Translations under genes and position numbers: made by a program
Part shown: positions 21,453 through 27,795 of the stretch, piece after piece
Layout of the letters: every line of letters begins with the position of its first letter
Position numbering within the stretch: position 1 is the first letter of the stretch
Notes under the pieces: model-generated
Told to the model about the DNA's origin: nothing
The model's input: the letters and a program-made list of their open reading frames with translations, nothing else
Database searches by the model: none
Origin: a virus
Length of the DNA: 27,795 nt
Virus record (IMG/VR): IMGVR_UViG_3300032676_000818
Coordinates: 1 to 27,795 of that record
Strand: one strand, 5' to 3'

Positions 21453-22931
21453 ATGGGAACCCCTCAGAAGCCAGCCCCGCCCAAGAAGCCCATTGTCCAG
21501 AACGGGCAAATGATTTTTGGTTCCGTCGGTGGTGGAAAGTACCTTAGCCTTGGCGAAGTCATTAAAGGTTTGGGTATTAGTCCTATCTACAATGGCGTTG
21601 ACTACAGCAAGCAGTTTCTTCAGTACGCTCAGCCGACCGTTAACGGCCAGGTTGTCATGGCTCCGGTCACAAAATCCAGCGAGTTAGCGGACGGCATCTC
21701 TTACCTCATCGGTCAGTACCCGATGCTTGGCGACTATCTTGCCCAGAAGTTCCAGATGACCGAAGGGCAGAAACTACCGCCCGGGTTTGCGGAAATCAAC
21801 TGGCGTTCAATTGAAGCGGCCGGTGGGAACATGTTCAAGGCGGTTCCTCCCGCCCTGGCTTCCGCCAACAAAGAGATTGCCAACGAACAGCAGGCGATTG
21901 CCCAACTCCGCAACAACCTGAACTACGGCATCTCTGCTGGCATCGCCAGCGCCACCGCCAGCCAACAGGCCAATGCCATCGACAACATCCAGCAGACCAT
22001 TGAAAACTGGTACGGCGCTGCATTTCCTGAAATGACGCAGTGGCTTACTAACGCGCTGACGGGACTTATCACCCAGCAGGGAGACCACCTCATCAACCAC
22101 TACGCGCTCATGGACGTGTTGCGTGGTGAGGTTAAACCGCCAGGAATGTCTGACGCAACCTTCAGCAAAATCAAGCAGGACTACGAAACCGCTTTCCCTG
22201 GACTTGTTAAGTACAACTCGGGCAAGGGCAACGTTCGCATGAGCGAAAAGCAGTATCAGGACTACACCCAAAGCATCATGAACGTAGCGACGCAGTACGG
22301 TGCCCCGATGCCTGGACGTAACCAAATCGCCGAAATCCTGAACCACCACATCTCCGCAGCCGAGTACACCCAGCGAGTGCAGGACATTTACTCTCAAGTA
22401 ATCAACGCCGACGCGGGCACCCGCTCCTTGCTGAAGAACGAGTTCGGTATTACTCACAGCGACTTGATGCAGTACATGCTCACGGGCGAAACGCCAAAGG
22501 ACAAGAAGGCGCTTGGCTTACCCCAGATGCAGCGACAGGTGGCAACCGCTGAGATTCAGGACTACGCAAACCGTGTTGGTCTTAAGGGTCTTTCTTTCTC
22601 CGGAGCAACTGACCTGGCAGACATGGCCAAACTTGCAGGCACAGCGGGCAATCAGGGCCTTGCTTATGGTGTCAACCAGATTGAGCAAGGTGTTCTTGGG
22701 GCCAGTCGTGACGTTGCACTCACCCGCAGCCTTCCCGGGGCGAACACCCCCACCCTTAACACGAACACGTTGCTTGCTTCGCAGTTGGCAGGATTCGGTG
22801 GCATCAACCAAGTTGCCGCTCAAACTGAAGTGGCTCGTGCCGAACAAGCAAAGGTCGCTCCGTTCGAAAAGGGCGGTGGCTACGTCGAGACCTCTAAGGG
22901 CGTTACTGGACTTGGCTCCGCAAGGACCTAA
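21453..22931 (+). CDS. Structural protein, 492 aa, possible internal/ejection protein
   Basis: The ATG directly follows the previous TAG (no gap). The first 20 residues are Pro/Lys-rich. A middle region (about 145-190) is Ala/Gln rich and helical, and residues 300-390 contain E-Y-T-Q-R-V and N-E-F-G-I-T-H-S-D-L-M-Q-Y-M-L, a pattern met in actinophage structural proteins. The last 110 residues are Ala/Gly/Leu rich with an A-Q-T-E-V-A-R-A-E-Q helix. No enzyme motif was found. Probably a virion protein acting with the giant protein. Confidence 0.75.
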   Translation: MGTPQKPAPPKKPIVQNGQMIFGSVGGGKYLSLGEVIKGLGISPIYNGVDYSKQFLQYAQPTVNGQVVMAPVTKSSELADGISYLIGQYPMLGDYLAQKFQMTEGQKLPPGFAEINWRSIEAAGGNMFKAVPPALASANKEIANEQQAIAQLRNNLNYGISAGIASATASQQANAIDNIQQTIENWYGAAFPEMTQWLTNALTGLITQQGDHLINHYALMDVLRGEVKPPGMSDATFSKIKQDYETAFPGLVKYNSGKGNVRMSEKQYQDYTQSIMNVATQYGAPMPGRNQIAEILNHHISAAEYTQRVQDIYSQVINADAGTRSLLKNEFGITHSDLMQYMLTGETPKDKKALGLPQMQRQVATAEIQDYANRVGLKGLSFSGATDLADMAKLAGTAGNQGLAYGVNQIEQGVLGASRDVALTRSLPGANTPTLNTNTLLASQLAGFGGINQVAAQTEVARAEQAKVAPFEKGGGYVETSKGVTGLGSART

Positions 22932-22935
22932 CGCC

Positions 22936-22964
22936 GTAACATCTCAATATCCGTAATGTACAAT
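22936..22964 (+). promoter_or_regulatory. Promoter C (GTAACA - 17 - TACAAT) for scaffold/capsid
   Basis: GTAACA (22936-22941), a 17-nt spacer and TACAAT (22959-22964) lie at the start of the largest gap in the late operon, just before the scaffold and capsid genes. The same box pair occurs at promoters A and B. It would boost capsid-gene expression over upstream readthrough. Confidence 0.55.
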
Positions 22965-23005
22965 CTAAATAGGTAGTTGGCCCTGTTTGGCCGCAGGCGC
23001 GCTGG

Positions 23006-23027
23006 CTTCCAAACCCATTTGGGGAAG
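23006..23027 (+). other. Leader hairpin upstream of scaffold gene
   Basis: CTTCCAAA (23006-23013) pairs with TTTGG and AAG (23018-23027) around CCCA, leaving a GG bulge. It sits in the roughly 145-nt leader of promoter C and may stabilise the message or tune translation. Confidence 0.4.
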
Positions 23028-23115
23028 GCACAACCCCGATGCGTAAAGGTGCAGTTTTACAACTTATCCGCTTTGTTAACCTCTGGCAAAGTGCGTACCC
23101 GCAAGGAGCGATTGC

Positions 23116-23598
23116 ATGGCATACGACGACGATTTTGACGAGCAGGAAACGCAGAACCAACCGCTTGACCCGAACATTCGGAAGCAGTTGCGTGAAGCGG
23201 AGAAGGCTCGCAAAGAACTGGAGCAGATGCGCCAGGAACTTGAAACTCAGAAGCGTGAAGTATTGCTGGCTAAGGCAGGTATTCCAGACTCACCTCTCGG
23301 AAATCTTTTCCGAGACGCTTACCGTGGTGAAGCAGACCTTGAGGCAATCCGCCAAAAGGCCCGCGAGTACGGTATCTTGGACGCCCCGCCCGCGCAAGCA
23401 GGACAGTCGAATGACCTTGAACTCGAAGCCCTTCGTCGGGCGCAGGGTGCGACTATTGGTTCTGTCGGGGCAACCCCCGACCCCCAGCAGGAGTACTACG
23501 CGGCACTGGCGGACGCAAAGAGCGTTGAGGAAGTCATGGCAATTGCACGTGGAGAAGTCGGCCGCAAGGTCGGTGTAACCACAGCGGGGATGTACTAA
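23116..23598 (+). CDS. Capsid scaffolding protein
   Basis: The 160-residue product has an acidic N-terminus, a strong coiled-coil segment (about residues 20-52: L-R-E-A-E-K-A-R-K-E-L-E-Q-M-R), then A-G-I-P-D-S-P-L-G-N-L-F-R-D-A-Y and a Pro/Ala linker to a helical end. Immediately upstream of the major capsid gene, this is the usual layout of actinophage scaffolds, which guide prohead assembly and are then lost. AAGGAG lies about 8 nt before the ATG. No protease motif is present, so it is not fused to a maturation protease. Confidence 0.85.
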   Translation: MAYDDDFDEQETQNQPLDPNIRKQLREAEKARKELEQMRQELETQKREVLLAKAGIPDSPLGNLFRDAYRGEADLEAIRQKAREYGILDAPPAQAGQSNDLELEALRRAQGATIGSVGATPDPQQEYYAALADAKSVEEVMAIARGEVGRKVGVTTAGMY

Positions 23599-23629
23599 GC
23601 CTTTCACTTCCTGAAAGGAATCACCCCTT

Positions 23630-24925
23630 ATGGCGACTGACGCCTATAACGTATCGGGTACCGACGCCTTTACCGGCCAGACTACCCTCGATTTCTCGAA
23701 GGCCGCTTACGACCGACTGGCATACTTTGCCCTTCGTCCTGAGTTGTACTTCGACGCCGCTGCTGACGTTCAGCCGACTGCTCAGGCCATGCCTGGTGCT
23801 TCGGTAACGTTCACCATCGTCAACGACTTGCCAATCTCGTCCTCGGCCCTGTCCGAGTCGTCCGACGTTGCAGTCACCGCCCTTTCCGACTCGCAGGTCA
23901 CGCTGACCTTGGCCGAATACGGTAACGCCGTACTCACGACTGCCAAGTTGCGCGGTACCTCGTTCGTGGACATTGACCCTGTTGTCGCCAACGTCGTTGG
24001 TTACAACGCCGGTGTGTCGATTGACACGATTGCTCGTGGTGCCCTCGACAACGGCACCAACGTGATGTACGCATCGGGTCTGGGCGCTACGTCGCTTGGT
24101 TCCGTAACGGCTCGTTCGTCGGTTGCTGCGGCAAACACTTTGTCCTCGCTGGACATTCGTGTCGCTCGTGCTCGTCTGCGCTCGCAGAACGTTCCCACGT
24201 TCGGCGGTATGTACGTCGGTTACATTCACCCCGACTTGGTTGCCGACCTTCAGGGCGAAACCATTTCTGGTTCAAACGTTCAGGGTTGGCGTGCGCCTCA
24301 CGTGTACGCTCAGCCGGGTGAAATCTGGACTGGTGAGTTGGGTGCCTTCGAAGGCGTCCGTTGGATTGAAACGCCTCGCGCTCCCGTGTTCGCGGGTGCT
24401 GGCGCTTCGTCAACAAACGTCTACGGCACCATCGTCTTGGGCCGTCAGGCTCTTGCCAAGGCGTACTCGATGATTGACGGCAATGGCGCGTACCCACACG
24501 TCGTGCCCGGTCCCATCACCGACCGTCTGCGCCGTTACGTCCCGCTGGGTTGGTACTGGCTTGGTGCTTACGGTATTTTCCGTCAGGCTTCTGTCATGCG
24601 TATTGAGTCGTCCTCGTTGCTCGGTGCTGACATTGGCACCTCGTTCGACCCGAACATTGACATGGGTGAATCTTCCGCTGTCACCACCTCGCTGTCAAGC
24701 GTTGCGTTCAACACGCCTTCTACGGGCTTCGCAACGTTCACGGCTTCGGCGGCTCCGGGTCTTGCTACCGACGATTCAGTTGTTATCTCTGGTGCCACCA
24801 CCAGCGGCATCAACGGCACCTACGTCGTCACCGCGGTCAACACTGCGCTCAACCAGTTCACGGTTGCAAGCAGCCTCAGCACTGGTACGCTCGGCTCCGC
24901 CAGCGTGGTCTACCCGGCCAACTAG
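23630..24925 (+). CDS. Major capsid protein (N4-gp56-like, HK97 fold)
   Basis: The 431-residue product carries the features I associate with N4-gp56-type capsid proteins in actinophages: L-A-E-Y-G-N-A-V-L-T-T-A-K-L-R-G-T near 93-109, V-V-G-Y-N-A-G-V-S-I-D near 122-132, and a C-terminal W-Y-W-L-G-A-Y-G-I-F. It forms the head shell. From about residue 350 it carries an extra 80-residue beta-rich domain (V-V-I-S-G-A, N-G-T-Y-V-V-T-A-V) like the Ig-like decorations on phage surfaces. Scaffold lies just upstream and AAAGGAA precedes the start. High expression is expected. Confidence 0.9.
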   Translation: MATDAYNVSGTDAFTGQTTLDFSKAAYDRLAYFALRPELYFDAAADVQPTAQAMPGASVTFTIVNDLPISSSALSESSDVAVTALSDSQVTLTLAEYGNAVLTTAKLRGTSFVDIDPVVANVVGYNAGVSIDTIARGALDNGTNVMYASGLGATSLGSVTARSSVAAANTLSSLDIRVARARLRSQNVPTFGGMYVGYIHPDLVADLQGETISGSNVQGWRAPHVYAQPGEIWTGELGAFEGVRWIETPRAPVFAGAGASSTNVYGTIVLGRQALAKAYSMIDGNGAYPHVVPGPITDRLRRYVPLGWYWLGAYGIFRQASVMRIESSSLLGADIGTSFDPNIDMGESSAVTTSLSSVAFNTPSTGFATFTASAAPGLATDDSVVISGATTSGINGTYVVTAVNTALNQFTVASSLSTGTLGSASVVYPAN

Positions 24926-24943
24926 TAGGAATAGGGGACGAGT

Positions 24944-25093
24944 ATGCCATGGCCTCGTAATTGCGCCGCATGTCGTTCGTTCGACGTGCAGGCAGGGATT
25001 GATGAAATCCACTGCCTCATCTGCGGTCGTCTTACTGACCTCAATGGCGTACTCGTCCCCGTTTCCGACCAGTTCACTTCGGAGGAACTATGA
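24944..25093 (+). CDS. Small zinc-ribbon protein, 49 aa
   Basis: C7-x2-C10 and C24-x2-C27 make a compact zinc ribbon followed by a short beta/acidic tail. It starts 18 nt after the capsid stop and ends in an ATGA overlap with the next gene. A small virion or assembly factor is possible; no exact family is known to me. Confidence 0.75.
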   Translation: MPWPRNCAACRSFDVQAGIDEIHCLICGRLTDLNGVLVPVSDQFTSEEL

Positions 25094-25269
25094 CTGTACC
25101 TACCGGCCTCGGCCTCACGCGTGGATTAGACGCTGCCGACCCAATCCCCGGACGTTCGTTTGACCATGTTGCCGCTGCAAAGCGCAATGACGCCAGCGCC
25201 GTCAAGGGAGAAACCTCAGACCCGTGCTATTGCGGGAACTGCACCATGACAGACGCAAGGTGGATGTAA
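25090..25269 (+). CDS. Small protein with C-x-C-x2-C end, 59 aa
   Basis: The start overlaps the previous stop (ATGA), and its own TAA overlaps the next ATG (TAATG). The product is mostly polar with C46, C48 and C51 (P-C-Y-C-G-N-C-T) near the C-terminus, a possible half zinc or iron-sulfur site that might pair with a partner protein. Function unknown. Confidence 0.7.
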   Translation: MTVPTGLGLTRGLDAADPIPGRSFDHVAAAKRNDASAVKGETSDPCYCGNCTMTDARWM

Positions 25270-25526
25270 TGGAATCACGCGCCGCATTCAAGACCATCTC
25301 GGAGTTCGACCTTCGTAGTGGCGCCGCAAACACGGTGGACACTGGAATCATTCCGCCCCCTGTTACCTCGACCACCACGTCTGGCCCCGTCAACCGTGGT
25401 ATGGAAGCGAACACTGGCCGCGACGGTTTTCAGGCTCCCCTGATTACCGGCATCACCACCATTGACTACGCTGCTGCCACTATTCAGCCTGAAGTCATCC
25501 CCTTCAAGGTTCGAGAGGACATTTAA
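25269..25526 (+). CDS. Head-region hypothetical protein, 85 aa
   Basis: The ATG overlaps the previous TAA and the stop overlaps the next ATG. The product is Thr/Pro/Gly rich with a beta-like end (P-L-I-T-G-I-T-T-I-D-Y). It lies in the position of small head-completion or decoration proteins, but no family signature is visible. Confidence 0.75.
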   Translation: MESRAAFKTISEFDLRSGAANTVDTGIIPPPVTSTTTSGPVNRGMEANTGRDGFQAPLITGITTIDYAAATIQPEVIPFKVREDI

Positions 25527-25756
25527 TGCCTAGCCGTTTTGACGATGTGTTTAGCACGGACAACCGTGAGCGTCCTGGCTTTGTGATGGACTTCCGCCCG
25601 ACCACTCTGCTTGAGCAGAGCCAGATGGGTATTGACCGCGTGAACAAGCCAGTCGGTACTGCCACCACGCCTCGCGGCGAAGTGCAGACTACGGGTGGTC
25701 GTGGTACCACGGACACCGAGGCCGCAATCCGTCTTGGAGCGCAAGGTCGAAAGTAG
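25526..25756 (+). CDS. Hypothetical protein, 76 aa
   Basis: TAATG-coupled to the previous gene. Contains F-V-M-D-F-R-P-T-T-L-L-E-Q-S-Q-M-G-I-D, then a Gly/Thr-rich flexible end. No Cys pair or membrane span. Probably a minor structural or neck protein by position. Confidence 0.7.
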   Translation: MPSRFDDVFSTDNRERPGFVMDFRPTTLLEQSQMGIDRVNKPVGTATTPRGEVQTTGGRGTTDTEAAIRLGAQGRK

Positions 25757-25762
25757 TCCGGA

Positions 25763-26173
25763 GTGGCAACCTTCACTCCGCCCGTAGCATACGATAACCC
25801 ACCCATCCTGCCCTTTGCAGGTGGGCTGGGGAATCGTTTGTTTAGGTACTTCCCCAATCGCAAGCGTTTTATTGCGGTGTTCGCTCTCAGCGACGGCACG
25901 TTTGTTCAGGACACGCCTAACGGCTTTGACCTGAGCGGCAACATCGTTGGTGTGTCGAACACCAACATTCCGTACCCGTACGACCCCAACAACCCTTCTG
26001 CTCCGTACTCAACGTCCTACTACGTCAACTACCAACACACGCCCCCGGTCCCAACGTCCACCAGCGTATCCCACAACCCCTGGATTACTAAAGTGTACCT
26101 AGGGCCGACAACCATTTCGGCTTCCGAAAAAACGGCACTGACTGCCGCTGGCTACGGAGGATGCATTCAATGA
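25763..26173 (+). CDS. Pro/Tyr-rich structural protein, 136 aa
   Basis: GTG at 25763 follows the previous stop by 6 nt. A middle region (Y-P-Y-D-P-N-N-P-S-A-P-Y) and a C-terminal helix (I-S-A-S-E-K-T-A-L-T-A-A-G-Y) lie within a beta-rich protein. The N-P-W-x-T-K near 105-110 and the C-terminal T-A-A-G-Y-G are reminiscent of phage head-tail region proteins, without a firm match. Ends in ATGA overlap with the next gene. Confidence 0.7.
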   Translation: MATFTPPVAYDNPPILPFAGGLGNRLFRYFPNRKRFIAVFALSDGTFVQDTPNGFDLSGNIVGVSNTNIPYPYDPNNPSAPYSTSYYVNYQHTPPVPTSTSVSHNPWITKVYLGPTTISASEKTALTAAGYGGCIQ

Positions 26174-26508
26174 CGACACTACGACACAACACAGGTGTAT
26201 GCCCCGAAGGGTGCTTCGGGTGCAAGGTGGCTTCGGTTGCCTTTGCTCCTTCGGCTATGCCTACCCGGTCCGAGGCAAGCACGGTTGAACGTGAGACTCG
26301 CATCATGCACAAAGACGTGGCCGCCTACCGGCGTCTACGCAAGAACGGATTACAGCCTAAGTCGGTGAAGGGCTCTGCCCGGCTTGAGGCCCGCGCCGAC
26401 TCCAAGTGGGAAGTCGAAACGAACACGTCCCTCAAGGGCGACACGAAACTTGGCAAGCGCCTAGACGAAACCCAAGCGGCAATCAACAAAGGTGAATCGG
26501 TACTCTAA
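26170..26508 (+). CDS. Cys-motif protein, 112 aa
   Basis: Two ATGs are possible. GGAGG (26156-26160) abuts ATG 26161 but is 9 nt before ATG 26170, which also overlaps the previous TGA; 26170 is preferred. C-P-E-G-C-F-G-C-K near the start gives a C-x3-C-x2-C cluster as in many small actinophage proteins. The rest is basic and helical with [11 protein letters not shown]. May bind DNA, RNA or metal. Confidence 0.75.
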   Translation: MTTLRHNTGVCPEGCFGCKVASVAFAPSAMPTRSEASTVERETRIMHKDVAAYRRLRKNGLQPKSVKGSARLEARADSKWEVETNTSLKGDTKLGKRLDETQAAINKGESVL

Positions 26509-27795
26509 TGACCACAGGCGTTCTGTCAGGCGTAGTCTTCGGACCTTCGGGTGCGCTCAACGGCGCACAGGTCATGGCCTACAGCACGTCGCTGTTCACC
26601 TCTGAACCTGCCGCTGGCACCGCTGCCCCTACCACCGGCACGATTGGCACGAACGTCTTTGGTCCTGTTACCACCGGCACAAACTTTGGTGGCCCCGGAC
26701 AATGGGAGATGACGGGCGTAGCAATCGATTCGTACTATGTCGCTGTCACTTACCCGATTGGTTCCACCGGCGCTCAGACCTATTGGACGCTGGACGACTC
26801 TTTGGTCTTGACTATTGGACCTGCTGGCCCGACGGGACCTGCTGGCCCGACGGGACCTGATGGCCCGACGGGACCACAAGGACCGGCTGGAACGGGCATC
26901 AGCACTCTGACCGGCGACGTGACCGCTTCTGGCGCCGGCTCAGTCGCCGCTACTCTGGTCGGCACGTCCAACGTCGAGAGCATCATTTCGGCAAACACCA
27001 CGGTCGCTGGCGCACTTCAGAAAGGCACAATCGGCACGATTGGCTCAATCACGGCAACAGGCTCGTCGCAGACAAGCGTGGCGGCCCTGACGTACAACTA
27101 CAACATCGTTTCGGGAGCAACTGCTACAACCAACGGTGGTTCAGGTACGGGTGTCCACCTGCCCTACATATCATCGGTGGGTCAAACCGTTTGGGTTGAC
27201 AACGCCAACAGCACTCACTGGCTTCCCATTTGGCCTTGCATTGGTGACAGTCAAAGCATTGACGGCGCAAGCGCAAACAGCCCTGTATGGATTGCCCCAG
27301 GTTCGTACTGGTTTGGTGTTACGGAAACGACAAGCAACTGGGCTTCGGCAGTACCCTCGCTCAACACGGATTCAAGCGGCAACATCGTCGTCACCTACTC
27401 CAACGGGCAGACGACCTTCGGGCTGGCTTCCAACATCACCGGCTCCACCATCAACTCCACGACTATCCCTACCTCCGCTACCTTGCTCACGTCTACAACA
27501 GGCGTGACCACCTTCGCTGGCGGAACGACTGGGCTGACCCCAGCCTCGGCTACGAGCGGCGCTGTCACCCTTGCAGGCACGTTGGCGGTTGCTAACGGCG
27601 GAACCGGCGTGACCTCCTCCACCGGCTCTGGATCCGTTGTCCTCAACACATCCCCCACCCTCGTCACCCCCGCTCTCGGAACCCCAGCCTCGGGCGTGAT
27701 GACGAACGTGACCGGCCTACCCCTGACGACCGGCGTGACCGGCACTCTGCCTGTAGGCAACGGTGGTACGGGTACGGCTATTGGTGTCACGATTA
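26508..27795 (+). CDS. Collagen-like tail fibre (partial, runs off the window)
   Basis: TAATG links it to the previous gene. A beta-rich N-terminal domain (about 1-100) is followed by nine collagen-like G-x-y triplets (G-P-A-G-P-T repeats, residues 104-130), then Thr/Ser/Gly-rich beta-fibre sequence. From about residue 359 it carries A-N-G-G-T-G-V-T, a run including [12 protein letters not shown] and L-P-V-G-N-G-G-T-G, a repeat family common in environmental phage fibres. Trimeric fibre that contacts the host. 429 residues are visible with no stop, so the C-terminal tip (often host-specific) lies beyond the window. Confidence 0.85.
   Translation, partial: MTTGVLSGVVFGPSGALNGAQVMAYSTSLFTSEPAAGTAAPTTGTIGTNVFGPVTTGTNFGGPGQWEMTGVAIDSYYVAVTYPIGSTGAQTYWTLDDSLVLTIGPAGPTGPAGPTGPDGPTGPQGPAGTGISTLTGDVTASGAGSVAATLVGTSNVESIISANTTVAGALQKGTIGTIGSITATGSSQTSVAALTYNYNIVSGATATTNGGSGTGVHLPYISSVGQTVWVDNANSTHWLPIWPCIGDSQSIDGASANSPVWIAPGSYWFGVTETTSNWASAVPSLNTDSSGNIVVTYSNGQTTFGLASNITGSTINSTTIPTSATLLTSTTGVTTFAGGTTGLTPASATSGAVTLAGTLAVANGGTGVTSSTGSGSVVLNTSPTLVTPALGTPASGVMTNVTGLPLTTGVTGTLPVGNGGTGTAIGVTI
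26817..26870 (+). repeat. Three tandem 18-bp repeats coding the collagen-like stretch
   Basis: The unit GGACCTGCTGGCCCGACG occurs three times in tandem (the third copy has one change, GAT for GCT). It encodes G-P-A-G-P-T. Such near-identical repeats can expand or contract by slippage, altering fibre length. Confidence 0.75.

Overview
The window is a piece of a tailed double-stranded DNA phage (or prophage), most likely infecting an actinobacterium. The evidence is a continuous head-morphogenesis block (terminase, portal, giant internal protein, scaffold, major capsid protein, fibre) together with a WhiB-like iron-sulfur regulator, a family confined to actinobacteria and their phages. One gene (8445) also looks leaderless, a common actinobacterial trait. 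The absence of a long tape-measure-like gene after the capsid, the resemblance of the capsid protein to the N4-gp56 family, and a small/medium/very large trio of putative internal proteins hint at a short-tailed virion. That is inference.

Layout. (1) 1-1872, plus strand: end of a replication block with a replication-initiator-like protein, a small helical protein, a PD-(D/E)XK Holliday-junction-resolvase-like nuclease, SSB and WhiB. (2) 2020-2528, minus strand: three tiny Cys-rich (zinc-ribbon-like) proteins behind an operator-like promoter region, then a small plus-strand gene (2711-2959) in a nest of palindromes. (3) 2960-3327: non-coding, with paired 24-bp repeats, hairpins and a very strong bidirectional terminator. 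(4) 3328-6162, minus strand: a tightly overlapping cassette of an acidic protein, a small membrane protein, a glutamine-synthetase-fold amidoligase, a class II glutamine amidotransferase-like protein and another small, possibly membrane, protein. This is the most interesting coding system in the window. (5) About 6215-7900: 1.7 kb without a credible gene but extremely rich in hairpins. A stem motif with a U-U mismatch and tandem G-A/G-A is repeated at least four times with different outer stems, which suggests a large structured RNA. (6) 7900-8444: promoters, a Cys-rich 39-residue peptide and three terminators. (7) 8445 to the end, plus strand: possible holin, HTH-fused large terminase, portal, a 2575-residue protein with a zincin protease motif, two more virion proteins, scaffold, capsid, six small genes and the start of a collagen-like tail fibre.

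How it fits together. The left block copies and protects DNA. WhiB and the small Cys-rich proteins are candidate regulators. The minus-strand cassette probably makes amide (peptide-like) bonds on an unknown substrate. The right block builds and fills the head. Genes in the late block overlap by TAATG or ATGA, implying translational coupling. Three plus-strand promoters share a GTAAC[AT] -35 box, a 17-18 nt spacer and a TACAAT/TATACT -10 box; they precede the Cys-rich peptide, the late operon and the scaffold/capsid genes.
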